A DNA stretch of 48,898 nucleotides from an uncultured Granulosicoccaceae bacterium. GTDB taxonomy: Bacteria > Pseudomonadota > Gammaproteobacteria > Granulosicoccales > Granulosicoccaceae. Positions 8,585-17,149 of the stretch are shown here, piece by piece. The translations under genes and the position numbers were made by a program. Under the pieces are notes generated by a model. The model did no database searches and was not told the origin of the DNA. It worked only from the letters and a program-made list of their open reading frames with translations. The stretch's first letter is position 1. Each line of letters begins with the position of its first letter. Location of the stretch: the NCBI GenBank assembly GCA_938003855.1, contig CALKXD010000110.1:1-48898 (forward strand), in the 5' to 3' direction.

Positions 8585-9034
8585 ATGAATCACAGAGAAG
8601 AATATCCGTCCGAGTATCTGGCCGGCATCCTGTCGGAGGCAAAGACAATTGCCATGGTCGGCGCCAGTCCTGACCCCACCAAATTCAGCTACGGCGTACT
8701 GAGGGTGTTGCATGAGCAGGGCTACACAATGTTGCCGGTGAACCCGAAACAGGCGGGCAATGAAATTCGAGGCCTGAAGGTCTACGAATCACTTGCCGCG
8801 ATTGATCAGCCGGTCGATATGGTGCAGGTGTTTCGTGCCTCGGAAGCGCTACCCGGTATCGCACGCGAGGCGGTCGGGATTGGTGCTAAAATTCTTTGGG
8901 GACAAATTGGTGTCTACAGCGACGAGGCTGCCGAAATCGCGGAGGAGGCTGGCTTGCGAGTAGTGATGGATCGCTGCCCTAAAATAGAATTGTTCCGGCC
9001 ATTCTGGAAACCGAAACTCGGGCAGAGTATCTGA
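8585..9034 (+). CDS. CoA-binding domain protein (YccU-like)
   Basis: A 149-aa single-domain Rossmann protein of the CoA_binding family. The nucleotide-loop pattern TIAMVGASPDPTKFSYGV lies at residues 21-38, followed by PVNPKQAGNEIRGLKVY, then DMVQVFRASE, and a C-terminal DRCPKIEL. Such proteins resemble the N-terminal domain of succinyl-CoA synthetase alpha and bind CoA, but their physiological role is not established. It starts at ATG 8585 behind GAGGAAAC, 43 bases after the selenium-binding gene, and is followed one base later by the ferredoxin start. The three genes are almost certainly one transcript. Confidence 0.87.
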   Translation: MNHREEYPSEYLAGILSEAKTIAMVGASPDPTKFSYGVLRVLHEQGYTMLPVNPKQAGNEIRGLKVYESLAAIDQPVDMVQVFRASEALPGIAREAVGIGAKILWGQIGVYSDEAAEIAEEAGLRVVMDRCPKIELFRPFWKPKLGQSI

Positions 9035-9035
9035 C

Positions 9036-9395
9036 GTGGCTGCCAGCACCTATCGTATAGAACTGCGCAATGCCGGGGTCGTGCTGGACGTGGCAGACGA
9101 TCAGTCTATTTATCAGGCGGCACTTGATGCCGGTGTGCAGTTACCGATAGGCTGCAACTACGGCGGTTGCATCACATGTGCGGCTAAGCTGCTTGAGGGA
9201 TCGGTGCGACAGCCGGGGGCAACCGCACTGAATAAAAGGCAATCTCAGGCAGGTTATATATTGTTGTGTGTAGCACAGCCGAAAAGCGACTGCGTGATTG
9301 AGGAGGGCGTTGAATCGCACGATTCGCTGTATGAAAATCCATTTACCGGTGCGTTGTCTGATATTAACGGTCAGAATCCGGCGCGCAAAGAATAA
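9036..9395 (+). CDS. Plant-type 2Fe-2S ferredoxin
   Basis: A 119-aa ferredoxin with the four cluster ligands in the plant-type arrangement: Cys40, Cys45 and Cys48 in GCNYGGCITC, and Cys78 in LLCVAQP. It carries one electron, presumably to or from a partner oxidoreductase. It uses a GTG start at 9036, one base after the TGA of the CoA-binding gene, so translation is coupled. A tail of about 30 residues after the fold is rich in polar residues. No ferredoxin reductase or oxygenase gene is adjacent, so its partner is not shown by the sequence. Confidence 0.9.
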   Translation: MAASTYRIELRNAGVVLDVADDQSIYQAALDAGVQLPIGCNYGGCITCAAKLLEGSVRQPGATALNKRQSQAGYILLCVAQPKSDCVIEEGVESHDSLYENPFTGALSDINGQNPARKE

Positions 9396-9529
9396 TGCAG
9401 TTTTTCGACACCACAGCGATTGGCGGTGTGAGTCGCGCGGGAGTTTTATTCGGCGAAGTCATCTTCCTTCTATGGTCGGTGGTGGTCCTGCACAGCAGAT
9501 CGCCTTGATACTTCCGCTCCAGACCTTAA

Positions 9530-10276
9530 TCAGTCTTCAGGTGGGTTTTCTAAAGCCAGGTATTTGTCGGCCGGAATTTTATAAAGACCGGCAATACCTA
9601 GTATTTTCCGGTCGATGGCGGAGAGTTCATTGATAGCACCGTCGACTGCCTTGAAAATAGCGTCTGCATTCATCCCGGTTGAGGTGATATACGGCAGGCC
9701 GGGTGTCGGCTCTGTCCAGTCCAGCACCTGCAAGCCTTTGGCAAACGGTTCGTATTGCTTAATCAAGCGCCAGGTGACCGCATCGACGGCCGCGATGTCT
9801 ATCTGTCTGTCGGCCACAGCACGTGCAGAATTAAGATGGGAGTGAGTTTGATGGCGATTCCGGAACCAGAATCCGAGCGCCGCTGTGTGTGTATAGATGG
9901 CGGCGTATCCTGACTGCGAGATAGTCTGGTTGTAACCGAAGGTGGCGTTTTCAAAAGCCGTAACATCGCGACGACTATCACTGCAACGTGCGATGATCGC
10001 ACTGCGGTAGTAGCCCGGTTCACAACCGTCCAGCGCGTAATCGGGGGTACCCACCAGTTGAACCCCGCCGTGCAGGAATTTCCGGTAGGGCATGCCGCAG
10101 GTCTGACTCAGGACCAGCTGTGGGTCCCGCCAGACGGAAAATTCCTCGGCATCCTGCGACAGCGAAGCCGGGCTGTCGATGCCTGCCGCTGCCAGGTGTC
10201 GGCGAATGTGGTTCCAGTAGTTTGTATGTGCGTCTGCCAGTTCAGGTCTGGCATACATCATCAGATTTGCAATCAT
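9530..10276 (-). CDS. PhnD-like substrate-binding protein lacking a signal peptide
   Basis: A 248-aa periplasmic-binding-protein-type domain resembling the phosphate/phosphonate ABC binding family (PhnD): LSQTCGMPYRK near residue 60, GYYRSAIIARCSD, then ENATFGYNQTISQSGY and SHLNSARAVADRQIDIAAVD. It begins directly with the folded domain (MIANLMMYARPEL) and has no signal peptide, so it may stay in the cytoplasm and act as a sensor or binding module rather than in transport. No permease or ATPase is next to it. Its ATG overlaps the TGA of the upstream TPR gene (ATGA), so the two proteins are translationally coupled and probably work together. Confidence 0.75.
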   Translation of the reverse strand: MIANLMMYARPELADAHTNYWNHIRRHLAAAGIDSPASLSQDAEEFSVWRDPQLVLSQTCGMPYRKFLHGGVQLVGTPDYALDGCEPGYYRSAIIARCSDSRRDVTAFENATFGYNQTISQSGYAAIYTHTAALGFWFRNRHQTHSHLNSARAVADRQIDIAAVDAVTWRLIKQYEPFAKGLQVLDWTEPTPGLPYITSTGMNADAIFKAVDGAINELSAIDRKILGIAGLYKIPADKYLALENPPED

Positions 10277-12006
10277 ATCAGTGTGTGTTTTACCGGTGGA
10301 TCACCCATGCGGCCGGGATGAGAACCGGGGGTTGAATCAGATGCGGATTTGTCTTGTCGACACATGCACGAAGAGGTAATTGATATATCGGTATTGGCCA
10401 GCGCCGTTTTTAATTTTGCCTGCAGTGCCGGTGTTTCAGTATTTTCACCACGTGCCTCCAGGCATTCAAGCAGACCATGCATTGACCACACGTTGTCCGG
10501 ATGCTGAGCGCAACGTTGTAATTTGTTGTTCAGGCCCAGGTCTGTGCGGTAAACCTGCTCGGCTTCTTCGTAGTGGTTTTGTGCGGCCAGCAGTGCGGCC
10601 AGAGCATGGCGCGGTGGATGCATCCAGGCCCAGGGTTCCGAGTACTCGAGTGCGTCGTCTCTTTGTACGCTTTCGCGCAGGTGCTCAAATGCTTCATCGT
10701 AGCGGCCCTGATGATAGGCAATCTCCCCGGCAAGCATTTTTTCAGCGACCCCCAGAGTGCTTAGCGCACTGTTGTTGAAAAATTTCCGTGGTGGCGGAAT
10801 ACGCGTTAATGAATCATAAAAAAGCTGCTGCTCTGCGACGGCGGCTTGCGCTTGCTGCAGTGCGGCATGTGCGATACCTCTGGCGTAGTGGTGCATGGCT
10901 ATCGATACGCAATACAGTTGGGGATCGTCGGGCAGGGAGGTGTCGAGTATCTGTTGCCAGCGGCCGAAGCGCACCAGTACATGCATTTTCATTGCATGGT
11001 ATCCCTCCATGGTGGTGGCCAGTTGCGGGCGACCCTGTACCGAGAGTACATCGTGACTTAGCGTTTCGCAGATCTGCTCTGCGGCTTCCATGGCTGGCTC
11101 GAAGCGGCCAGACAGCATGCAGGTGTACATCATTAAATGCAGGTCGTGGCAGCGTGCGGTCGTATAGAAATTATAGGGGCCGGCGTAGTCGAGGTATTTG
11201 TTGTCGGCACGTATTGCCTTGATGCTGGCCAGTCTGGCTTTTTCGTAGTCACCGCATAGAACATAAATATGTCCGGACATATGGTTTAAATGACCGGCAT
11301 CGGGGCAGAGATCCTGCAGTAGATCGGCGGAGCGTTGCGCCTGTTCAGGGTGATTGGACATTTCCACTGCATGTATGTGCAAATGCAGCAGCGCTGGATG
11401 TGGTGGGCTTGCCTGTTGCTCAAGGTGTTTTATTGCGCTTTCCAGTACCTCGATAATTTCTAGGGTGTCGGTATTCTCTGGCGGTTTACCGGTATGGACA
11501 TTCCATAGTTTCCAGGGCGTGCGTGTCATCATCGCCTCACAGAACAATGCGGCAACGTCAGGGTCGTGTGGGTGTTGCTTATAGACAAGGCGCATGGCAT
11601 TACTGTAGTCATCATCCCAACGGTCAAACTCTGCCTGCGATACACTGTGCGGCTTTTGAAAGCGACTGGCCAGCGCCGTGATCAGTTGTTGCTCAACCGC
11701 TGTTGCATCAGCGGCGCACTGTTGTGCCTGCTGGACATGGTGGTGGCACAGGCGGGTACAGCGGTTTGCTTCGTCATCACTGAAGTCACACCAGGCATAG
11801 TTATAGAAAGGACCCGCAGCATAGGCAACTCCCCAGTGCGCCATGGCGCATCGAGGGTCAAACTCGAGTGCTTTTTGAAAGCAGGCGACGCCTTCTTCCT
11901 GATTAAAGCCGTAGCACCAGTTCAGTCCGTAGTTAAACCAGTATTGAGCTTGTTCGGAAGTTGTGCTTATTGATTTTGTGTGTACCCCCAGATCAAATCG
12001 ATCCAT
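10273..12006 (-). CDS. TPR-repeat protein
   Basis: A 577-aa protein made mostly of tetratricopeptide-like helical pairs. The first is clear (WFNYGLNWCYGFNQEEGVAC followed by FQKALEFDPRCAMAHWGVAY), others are around residues 260-300 and 400-480. It is soluble, with no signal peptide. The first 160 residues contain several Cys and His residues (for example RCTRLCHHHVQQAQQCAA), which might bind metal, though I see no formal motif. It starts at ATG 12006 behind GAGG. TPR proteins of this form are widespread but uncharacterised; they usually act as protein-binding scaffolds. It overlaps the PhnD-like gene by four bases, which is the best clue to its partner. Confidence 0.82.
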   Translation of the reverse strand: MDRFDLGVHTKSISTTSEQAQYWFNYGLNWCYGFNQEEGVACFQKALEFDPRCAMAHWGVAYAAGPFYNYAWCDFSDDEANRCTRLCHHHVQQAQQCAADATAVEQQLITALASRFQKPHSVSQAEFDRWDDDYSNAMRLVYKQHPHDPDVAALFCEAMMTRTPWKLWNVHTGKPPENTDTLEIIEVLESAIKHLEQQASPPHPALLHLHIHAVEMSNHPEQAQRSADLLQDLCPDAGHLNHMSGHIYVLCGDYEKARLASIKAIRADNKYLDYAGPYNFYTTARCHDLHLMMYTCMLSGRFEPAMEAAEQICETLSHDVLSVQGRPQLATTMEGYHAMKMHVLVRFGRWQQILDTSLPDDPQLYCVSIAMHHYARGIAHAALQQAQAAVAEQQLFYDSLTRIPPPRKFFNNSALSTLGVAEKMLAGEIAYHQGRYDEAFEHLRESVQRDDALEYSEPWAWMHPPRHALAALLAAQNHYEEAEQVYRTDLGLNNKLQRCAQHPDNVWSMHGLLECLEARGENTETPALQAKLKTALANTDISITSSCMCRQDKSASDSTPGSHPGRMGDPPVKHTLI

Positions 12007-12116
12007 CAGCGACCTCGCAGTTGTCAGCGATTGAGTATAAGTGTTGTGACCCGGTTGTGAATAGCGTTAACGGCGGTGATGGTCATTGACTCCGTGGCCG
12101 TTGTCGGTACGATTGG

Positions 12117-13172
12117 ATGGTGACGGCTGACGAGAGAAGTGCTGTGGATAGGCGAAAAACTACCTTTATGGTATTGGCCGGGTGGTTGTTTTTGCACCCG
12201 GGTACAGTGTTGGCCGCCGACGCGGCAGCGGTTGCCGGGGAGCTACAGACAGCGTTTAACAGCTGGATGAAGAAACATCGCATCAAAGCGGGTGCTATTG
12301 CGGTGTCGTATCAGGGCAGGCCGGTGCTGACCGGCGGTAAAAAAAGAGACGCCCGAACACCGGCCAGAGTGGCATCACTGTCCAAAACGATTACCGCGCT
12401 GTGTGCATTGGAGGTATTGCGACAGTCCGGCAAGTCAGTGGAATTGACCCTGCAGGAGGTGATTCCGCAATCGCTCGCGGCTGTGCGGCTTGCCGATCAG
12501 CGATACCGAACCATTTCACTGGCACAGTTAATCAGCCATAACAGCGGAATACAGTCGCGCTACCATCAGAGCCAGTTAGGGCAACTGGCATCCTTTGCGC
12601 AGGAGAGCAAAGCCTGGCAGTTAGCGCGTGTACTTGCCGAGCCACTGGCGTCTGATCCGGGTAGCGGCTATCACTACAACAATGCCAACTATCTGGTGCT
12701 CGGGGTGGCGATCGAGGCGCTTTCAGGAGAATCCTACGAGCGCACTTGTCAGCGGCAGTTGCTGTCACCGCTGGGTATCAGTAGTGCGGCACTTGATCGC
12801 AACTGGCGGGTGATGACTGCGTGGGGAGGCTGGCGAATATCGGCGGCGGATTTTCTGGCGCTGATTGATCACAGTTTTCCGGATAACACTATTCTCGGGC
12901 GTGCCCCTGAGAGTACCATCGCGCTGTGTGATGTTGGACGCGGTGCCAGTTACGGGCCGGGGACGCTGTTGCGCAAGACCCGTCAGGGGTACAATTTCTG
13001 GCATGCAGGCTCCTGGCGCTGGAAGGGCAACCAGCGCAATGACCGGTTTGGTGCCTATTTTGCCGCCTACGATAACGGCTACACCGTTGTGGTTAACTAC
13101 GATCACGATGCCTATGACGGTCAGCAGGCAGAGCTTGACGGCCTGTTTTACCGTATTACGCATCCGCGTTGA
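12117..13172 (+). CDS. Serine hydrolase of the beta-lactamase/class C PBP family
   Basis: A 351-aa exported protein with a signal-like stretch at residues 15-34 (FMVLAGWLFLHPGTVLAADA). The catalytic SxxK tetrad is Ser87-Leu-Ser-Lys90 in VASLSKTITAL. A second-motif candidate is YNN in GSGYHYNNANYLVLG, and a third-box HAGSW lies near residue 300. This places it with serine beta-lactamase-like esterases and DD-peptidases; which one cannot be read from sequence. A true resistance beta-lactamase is unlikely because the KTG box is replaced by HAG, as is typical of class C-like esterases. The start at ATG 12117 is weakly supported by GGATGG; a shorter start is possible. It stands alone, divergent from the TPR gene. 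Confidence 0.85.
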   Translation: MVTADERSAVDRRKTTFMVLAGWLFLHPGTVLAADAAAVAGELQTAFNSWMKKHRIKAGAIAVSYQGRPVLTGGKKRDARTPARVASLSKTITALCALEVLRQSGKSVELTLQEVIPQSLAAVRLADQRYRTISLAQLISHNSGIQSRYHQSQLGQLASFAQESKAWQLARVLAEPLASDPGSGYHYNNANYLVLGVAIEALSGESYERTCQRQLLSPLGISSAALDRNWRVMTAWGGWRISAADFLALIDHSFPDNTILGRAPESTIALCDVGRGASYGPGTLLRKTRQGYNFWHAGSWRWKGNQRNDRFGAYFAAYDNGYTVVVNYDHDAYDGQQAELDGLFYRITHPR

Positions 13173-13255
13173 GTACTTGCCGGTCGTTAATGGTGATTGC
13201 TTTTTATCGCAGTACGCATTCATAGTAGGGTATTTACTCAATACTCCTAATTGTT

Positions 13256-13924
13256 ATGTCTGACTCCCATCGATTTGTACCGCTGCAGTACCAGGCTAAA
13301 ACCGGACAGGAGTTGATCGACTGCTCCGCACAGTTCTACGAGTCTATGCGTCAGCGACGAACCGTCAGGAATTTCTCGGATACACCGGTGCCGTTGCAAT
13401 TGATCGAGAATGCGGTTGCCGCAGCGGGTACCGCCCCGAGTGGTGCGAATCAGCAGCCCTGGCATTTTGTCGCAGTGAGCGACGCGGATACCAAGCGGAA
13501 AATCCGGGTTGCCGCCGAAATTGAAGAGCGCGAACTGTACGAGCGCAGAGCATCTGACCAATGGCTCGAGGCGCTGGCGCCGCTGGGCACTAATGCCGAT
13601 AAGCCGTTTCTCGAAACCGCGCCCTGGCTGATTGCCGTGTTCGGGCAGAAATTTACCATCGATGCAGAAGGTCGCAAGCTCAAGCACTATTACACGCAGG
13701 AGTCTGTTGGCATTGCCACCGGCATATTGATTACCGCGTTGCATCAGTCCGGTCTTGTGGCGCTCACGCATACGCCGAGCCCGATGGGCTTTTTACGTGA
13801 AGAGCTCGACAGACCGATTCACGAAAAGCCCTTTTTACTGCTGGTGGTCGGGTATCCCGCGGATGACGCGATGGTGCCGGATATCGACAAAAAACCGCTC
13901 GGTGATATTTTATCGATCAGGTAG
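13256..13924 (+). CDS. Nitroreductase-family FMN oxidoreductase
   Basis: A 222-aa flavin enzyme of the nitroreductase superfamily. The FMN-phosphate segment RQRRTVRNFSDTPVP lies at residues 33-47, the APSGANQQPWHFV block at about 60-72, and the C-terminal LTHTPSPMGFL and GYPADDAMVPD blocks are present. The closest pattern is the subgroup that includes iodotyrosine deiodinase and BluB relatives (long insertion, TQESVGIATGILITALH), but the substrate is open. It starts at ATG 13256, 83 bases after the serine hydrolase, and could share its transcript. There is no signal peptide. Confidence 0.88.
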   Translation: MSDSHRFVPLQYQAKTGQELIDCSAQFYESMRQRRTVRNFSDTPVPLQLIENAVAAAGTAPSGANQQPWHFVAVSDADTKRKIRVAAEIEERELYERRASDQWLEALAPLGTNADKPFLETAPWLIAVFGQKFTIDAEGRKLKHYYTQESVGIATGILITALHQSGLVALTHTPSPMGFLREELDRPIHEKPFLLLVVGYPADDAMVPDIDKKPLGDILSIR

Positions 13925-14030
13925 TCAATGACAAAAACGGGCATCGCTTAGTCGCTTACACGGAAAGCTCTTGGATTGTTTATCACTACCTCGTAGACTC
14001 TCGCTGTCTTTGTCACTGTTGAATCACGTC

Positions 14031-14864
14031 ATGGCCGAACCAGGAAAAATGAATCAACTTACCGTGTGCCGGATCAGTCCCTACGGTACTTTTCTGGAGG
14101 GCGGTGAGCTGGGTGAAATAATGCTCATGAAGCAGTCGCCCCCGGTGATCCGGAAAGAGGGGGATTCAGTAGATGCTTTTGTCTTTATCGACAGCGATGA
14201 TACGGTAGTGGCCAGTTTCACACGGCCACAGATTGTGGCGGGTGAGTGTGGATGCCTGACTGTCACCGCACTCACCGACAGTGGTGCGTATCTCGACTGG
14301 GGGTTGAAGTCAGATCTGTTTGTGCCACGCTCTCATCAGATGGGTGATATGGCCATTGGCAGTCGCTGTGTGGTAATGGCGATGGTCGATGACATCAGTG
14401 GTCGCATGATAGCCACAACCCGGCTTTATGAGTATCTGGAAGATGAAAACGACGATGATTTTACCGTTGGTCAGAAGGTTGATCTATTGATCTGTCAGAA
14501 CACCGACCTCGGATTCAAAGCGGTGGTCGACGGCACTCATCTAGGGGTGCTGTATCGCAGTGAAGTGTTTCAGCCGATTGCTATCGGTGACCGGGTCAGC
14601 GGCTTTGTAAAAGCCACCCGGGACGACCTAAAAATAGACCTGGCTCTGCAGTTGCACACAGCCGAGGCGAGAAGCGAAATAGAGGCGAAAATTCTTCAGC
14701 ATCTGCGTGATAACAATGGCGTATCAACACTGACTGATAAGAGCCCGCCGGAAGATATCTACCGTGTCTACAAGGTTAGTAAAAAAGTCTATAAGCATGC
14801 TATTGGCGCATTGTACCGAAGCCGGCTGATTGCTCTGACTAAAGAAAAAATCAGTCTGGTGTAA
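14031..14864 (+). CDS. CvfB-like S1 RNA-binding protein
   Basis: A 277-aa protein with S1-like OB domains and a C-terminal winged helix, as in CvfB/YitL. The first OB domain (SPYGTFLEGGELGEIMLMKQ) is followed by DSGAYLDWGLKSDLFVP, a classical S1 signature around residue 85, then a third domain (GFKAVVDGTHLGVLYRSEVF). The C-terminal helix-turn-helix begins near residue 215 (NNGVSTLTDKSPPEDIY). I choose ATG 14031 because MAEPGKMNQL lines up with the N-terminus usual for proteobacterial relatives (MAxxGxxNxL); an ATG at 14049 has a nearby AGGA and is the alternative. CvfB proteins bind RNA and influence virulence-gene expression in Staphylococcus; the role in proteobacteria is not defined. Confidence 0.87.
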   Translation: MAEPGKMNQLTVCRISPYGTFLEGGELGEIMLMKQSPPVIRKEGDSVDAFVFIDSDDTVVASFTRPQIVAGECGCLTVTALTDSGAYLDWGLKSDLFVPRSHQMGDMAIGSRCVVMAMVDDISGRMIATTRLYEYLEDENDDDFTVGQKVDLLICQNTDLGFKAVVDGTHLGVLYRSEVFQPIAIGDRVSGFVKATRDDLKIDLALQLHTAEARSEIEAKILQHLRDNNGVSTLTDKSPPEDIYRVYKVSKKVYKHAIGALYRSRLIALTKEKISLV

Positions 14865-14988
14865 CAGCGGTGCTCTGATAAGCAGTGTTACACACCGGAG
14901 CCGTTATCGCGCCGGTGTGTGGTGGCCTGCCTCAGTGGCTGCCGTGTGGCTGTGTCGGTAGCGCGAAGCCGGACCAGCGTGAGTCAGA

Positions 14989-15351
14989 TCAGAACGGGAT
15001 ATCGTCCGAAAATTCTTCAGTGGCAGCATTCATGGTCGGGTAGTCGGCATCCGATTGCGGTGGCGCTGAGGCTTTGTCGCCGCCGGCTGCCGCTTCAATG
15101 CGCCAGGCATTCAGGTTGGTGAAGTATTTGTCGTTCCACTCGCGACCACGCAGGTCGAAGTGAACGGTAATCTGATCACCTTCACGGTGATCGTCGATCG
15201 CCTCGCATTTGTCCTGAGTGAGCTGAAACTTAATCATTTGCGGAAACTTGCCGTCGGTGACTTCGATGACAAATTCCCGTGCGCGGAATTTCTCCGACTT
15301 TTGCTCGGTATTGAATATTTTGTGAACGGTGCCGTCGATCTGAAAAGCCAT
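14989..15351 (-). CDS. DUF3127 protein with an SSB-like C-terminal tail
   Basis: A 120-aa small OB-fold-type protein of the DUF3127 family: FQIDGTVHKIFNTEQKSEKF, REFVIEVTDGKFPQMIKFQL, then FDLRGREWNDKYFTNLNAWR. After a short linker it ends in EEFSDDIPF, which matches the acidic DDIPF tip of single-stranded DNA-binding protein SSB, the peptide that recruits repair and replication enzymes. This suggests a nucleic-acid-associated role and binding to the same partners, but this is inference. The gene stands alone; starts at ATG 15351 behind an AGGACCCC purine stretch. Confidence 0.85.
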   Translation of the reverse strand: MAFQIDGTVHKIFNTEQKSEKFRAREFVIEVTDGKFPQMIKFQLTQDKCEAIDDHREGDQITVHFDLRGREWNDKYFTNLNAWRIEAAAGGDKASAPPQSDADYPTMNAATEEFSDDIPF

Positions 15352-15547
15352 TTGGGGTCCTGTGTGGATCGCTGAAAAATTTCGTGCGTAAAACAGGAGC
15401 GAAAGTCTAACCGATTTTGCCCCGCGAATAAGCGTCGATTTAAATCAAAAAACGTGCGGATGGAAACTTGTAATGCAACCAGATTGCTTGCCTGACAATC
15501 TGTTGCAGCTTAATTACATGCGCGCCGGATGTGCTGCCCGGGTTTGG

Positions 15548-16798
15548 TCAGTTTCCGGCGGCGTCAGCCTCTGCCGACGCCAGCTTTATACAGCAGGCAA
15601 CAATTTCCATGGCGGGTTCGATTTCCTCGATTGGTGGTCGGGTGGGTGCCAGACGGATGTTTTTGTTGTCTGGGTCAATGCCATCGGGGTAGGTGGCGCC
15701 AGTCGGGGTAAGTGCCAGGCCGGCCTGTTTGGCGAGTTCAACCACCCGGCTTGCCACCGGCCGGTTAGTATCGAGACTCACAAAATAGCCGCCGCGGGGT
15801 TGCGTCCAGGTGGCCAGGTCGAGGTTGCCAAGTTCGCGGTTCAGTACTTCCTGCACGCGGTCGAATTTGGGTTTTAGGATTGCCGCGTGGGCCCGCATCA
15901 GTCCGCCTATGCCACCCGGATAGTTGCGCAGAAACAATACATGGCGCCATTGCTCTGCTTTGTTTGGTCCGATAGTTTGTGCGCTCATCGCCCTGGACCA
16001 GTACCCGATATTGTCCGTGCTCATACCGGCAAGGCCAATGCCGCCACTGGCAAATGTTACTTTGGAGGTCGAGCCAAATAAAATGACGCGCTCTGCGTGG
16101 CCGGTTTCTTTGGCGATTGCCAGTAGGTTCGGTGCCGGCGACGGGTTGTCTTCGAGGTGGTGAACCGAGTAGGCATCGTCGGCGAATATAGTGAAATCAG
16201 CGGCGGCCGCGTCAATGGTGATCAGTCGTCGTGCAAACGCCTCTGACAGAGTATCGCCTGTGGGGTTGCTGTAGGTCGGAACAAAATAGATGCCTTTGAT
16301 TGAGGCGTCTTGCTTCACCAGTGCTTCGACGGCGTCCATGTCCGGGCCGCTCGGGGTCATGTCGACTGTGACAAGCTCAAAGCCCAGCGCTTTGGCTAAC
16401 AGGAAGTGGCGATCATACCCGGGCACAGCGACGATCAGTTTGGGGGACTGGCTGACCCAGCCGGACGCACTGCCTTTGACGCCGTTGAGCAGCGCCCAGG
16501 TTAAAAACCGGCTCATGAGTTCGAGGCTTGAATTGTTGCCGAGCATTACCTCGTCGGCGCTGACGTTCAATTGTTCGCAAAACATTTCGCGCGCTTCCCG
16601 CAGGCCCAGAACACCGCCCGGGTAGTTGCGGATGTCTACGCCGCTGTCGGTGATGTAGTTGGTTTCGTTGACGGCGCTGAGAATGGGCAGGCTTAAATCA
16701 AAGTTGCTGTCAGAGGGTTGGCCGCGCTCCATGTTCAGTGTCAGGCCGCGGGATTTATATTCTTCAAACTGTGCCTGAAGCGTCTTGAGGTTGCTCAT
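15548..16798 (-). CDS. MocR-type class I aminotransferase (aspartate aminotransferase-like)
   Basis: A 416-aa stand-alone PLP aminotransferase of the Aminotran_MocR type, related to the unusual aspartate aminotransferases of actinobacteria and others. Key features are NYPGGVLGLREAR (residues 58-70), Asn178 in YSNPTGDTL, DDAYSVHHL around 207, and the Schiff-base Lys246 in FGSTSKVTFASGG. There is no DNA-binding domain, so this is an enzyme and not a regulator. It likely moves an amino group between an amino acid such as aspartate and 2-oxoglutarate. Start ATG 16798. It is transcribed alone, divergently from the MFS exporter. Confidence 0.88.
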   Translation of the reverse strand: MSNLKTLQAQFEEYKSRGLTLNMERGQPSDSNFDLSLPILSAVNETNYITDSGVDIRNYPGGVLGLREAREMFCEQLNVSADEVMLGNNSSLELMSRFLTWALLNGVKGSASGWVSQSPKLIVAVPGYDRHFLLAKALGFELVTVDMTPSGPDMDAVEALVKQDASIKGIYFVPTYSNPTGDTLSEAFARRLITIDAAAADFTIFADDAYSVHHLEDNPSPAPNLLAIAKETGHAERVILFGSTSKVTFASGGIGLAGMSTDNIGYWSRAMSAQTIGPNKAEQWRHVLFLRNYPGGIGGLMRAHAAILKPKFDRVQEVLNRELGNLDLATWTQPRGGYFVSLDTNRPVASRVVELAKQAGLALTPTGATYPDGIDPDNKNIRLAPTRPPIEEIEPAMEIVACCIKLASAEADAAGN

Positions 16799-17149
16799 AG
16801 TGGGTGCCCGGATAAAAAATTGGTGATCTGAAAAACGCGCGTTGTGAGTGTCGTTACCAGACTGGCTGTAGGTGACAGGACTGGCGGTCGGCGGTAGTTT
16901 ATCAATACCGCTTGTTCTTCGTAAGGAGAATGATCGGTCAGGCGCATCGTCGGGGTCTATTCAGGCTTGCGACCCGATTGGCCACTTTACCTGAAAAACG
17001 GCGTACTATGGAGTGTGCGGGTTACAACAGCCGTGACGTGTATTGCTGATTTACGGCGGTTTGCGTTTGATTCCAGTCGCGCGAGTGTCAGTGTTTCCTG
17101 GTTTTTTAATCCCATTATGAGTTTAAGCGTATGTGCGTGATAGCAGTCC
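16799..17149. other. Divergent intergenic region
   Basis: These 351 bases lie between the aminotransferase start (minus) and the MFS start (plus) and must hold both promoters. I found no ORF with coding character, no strong hairpin and no clear -35/-10 pair. Confidence 0.4.
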
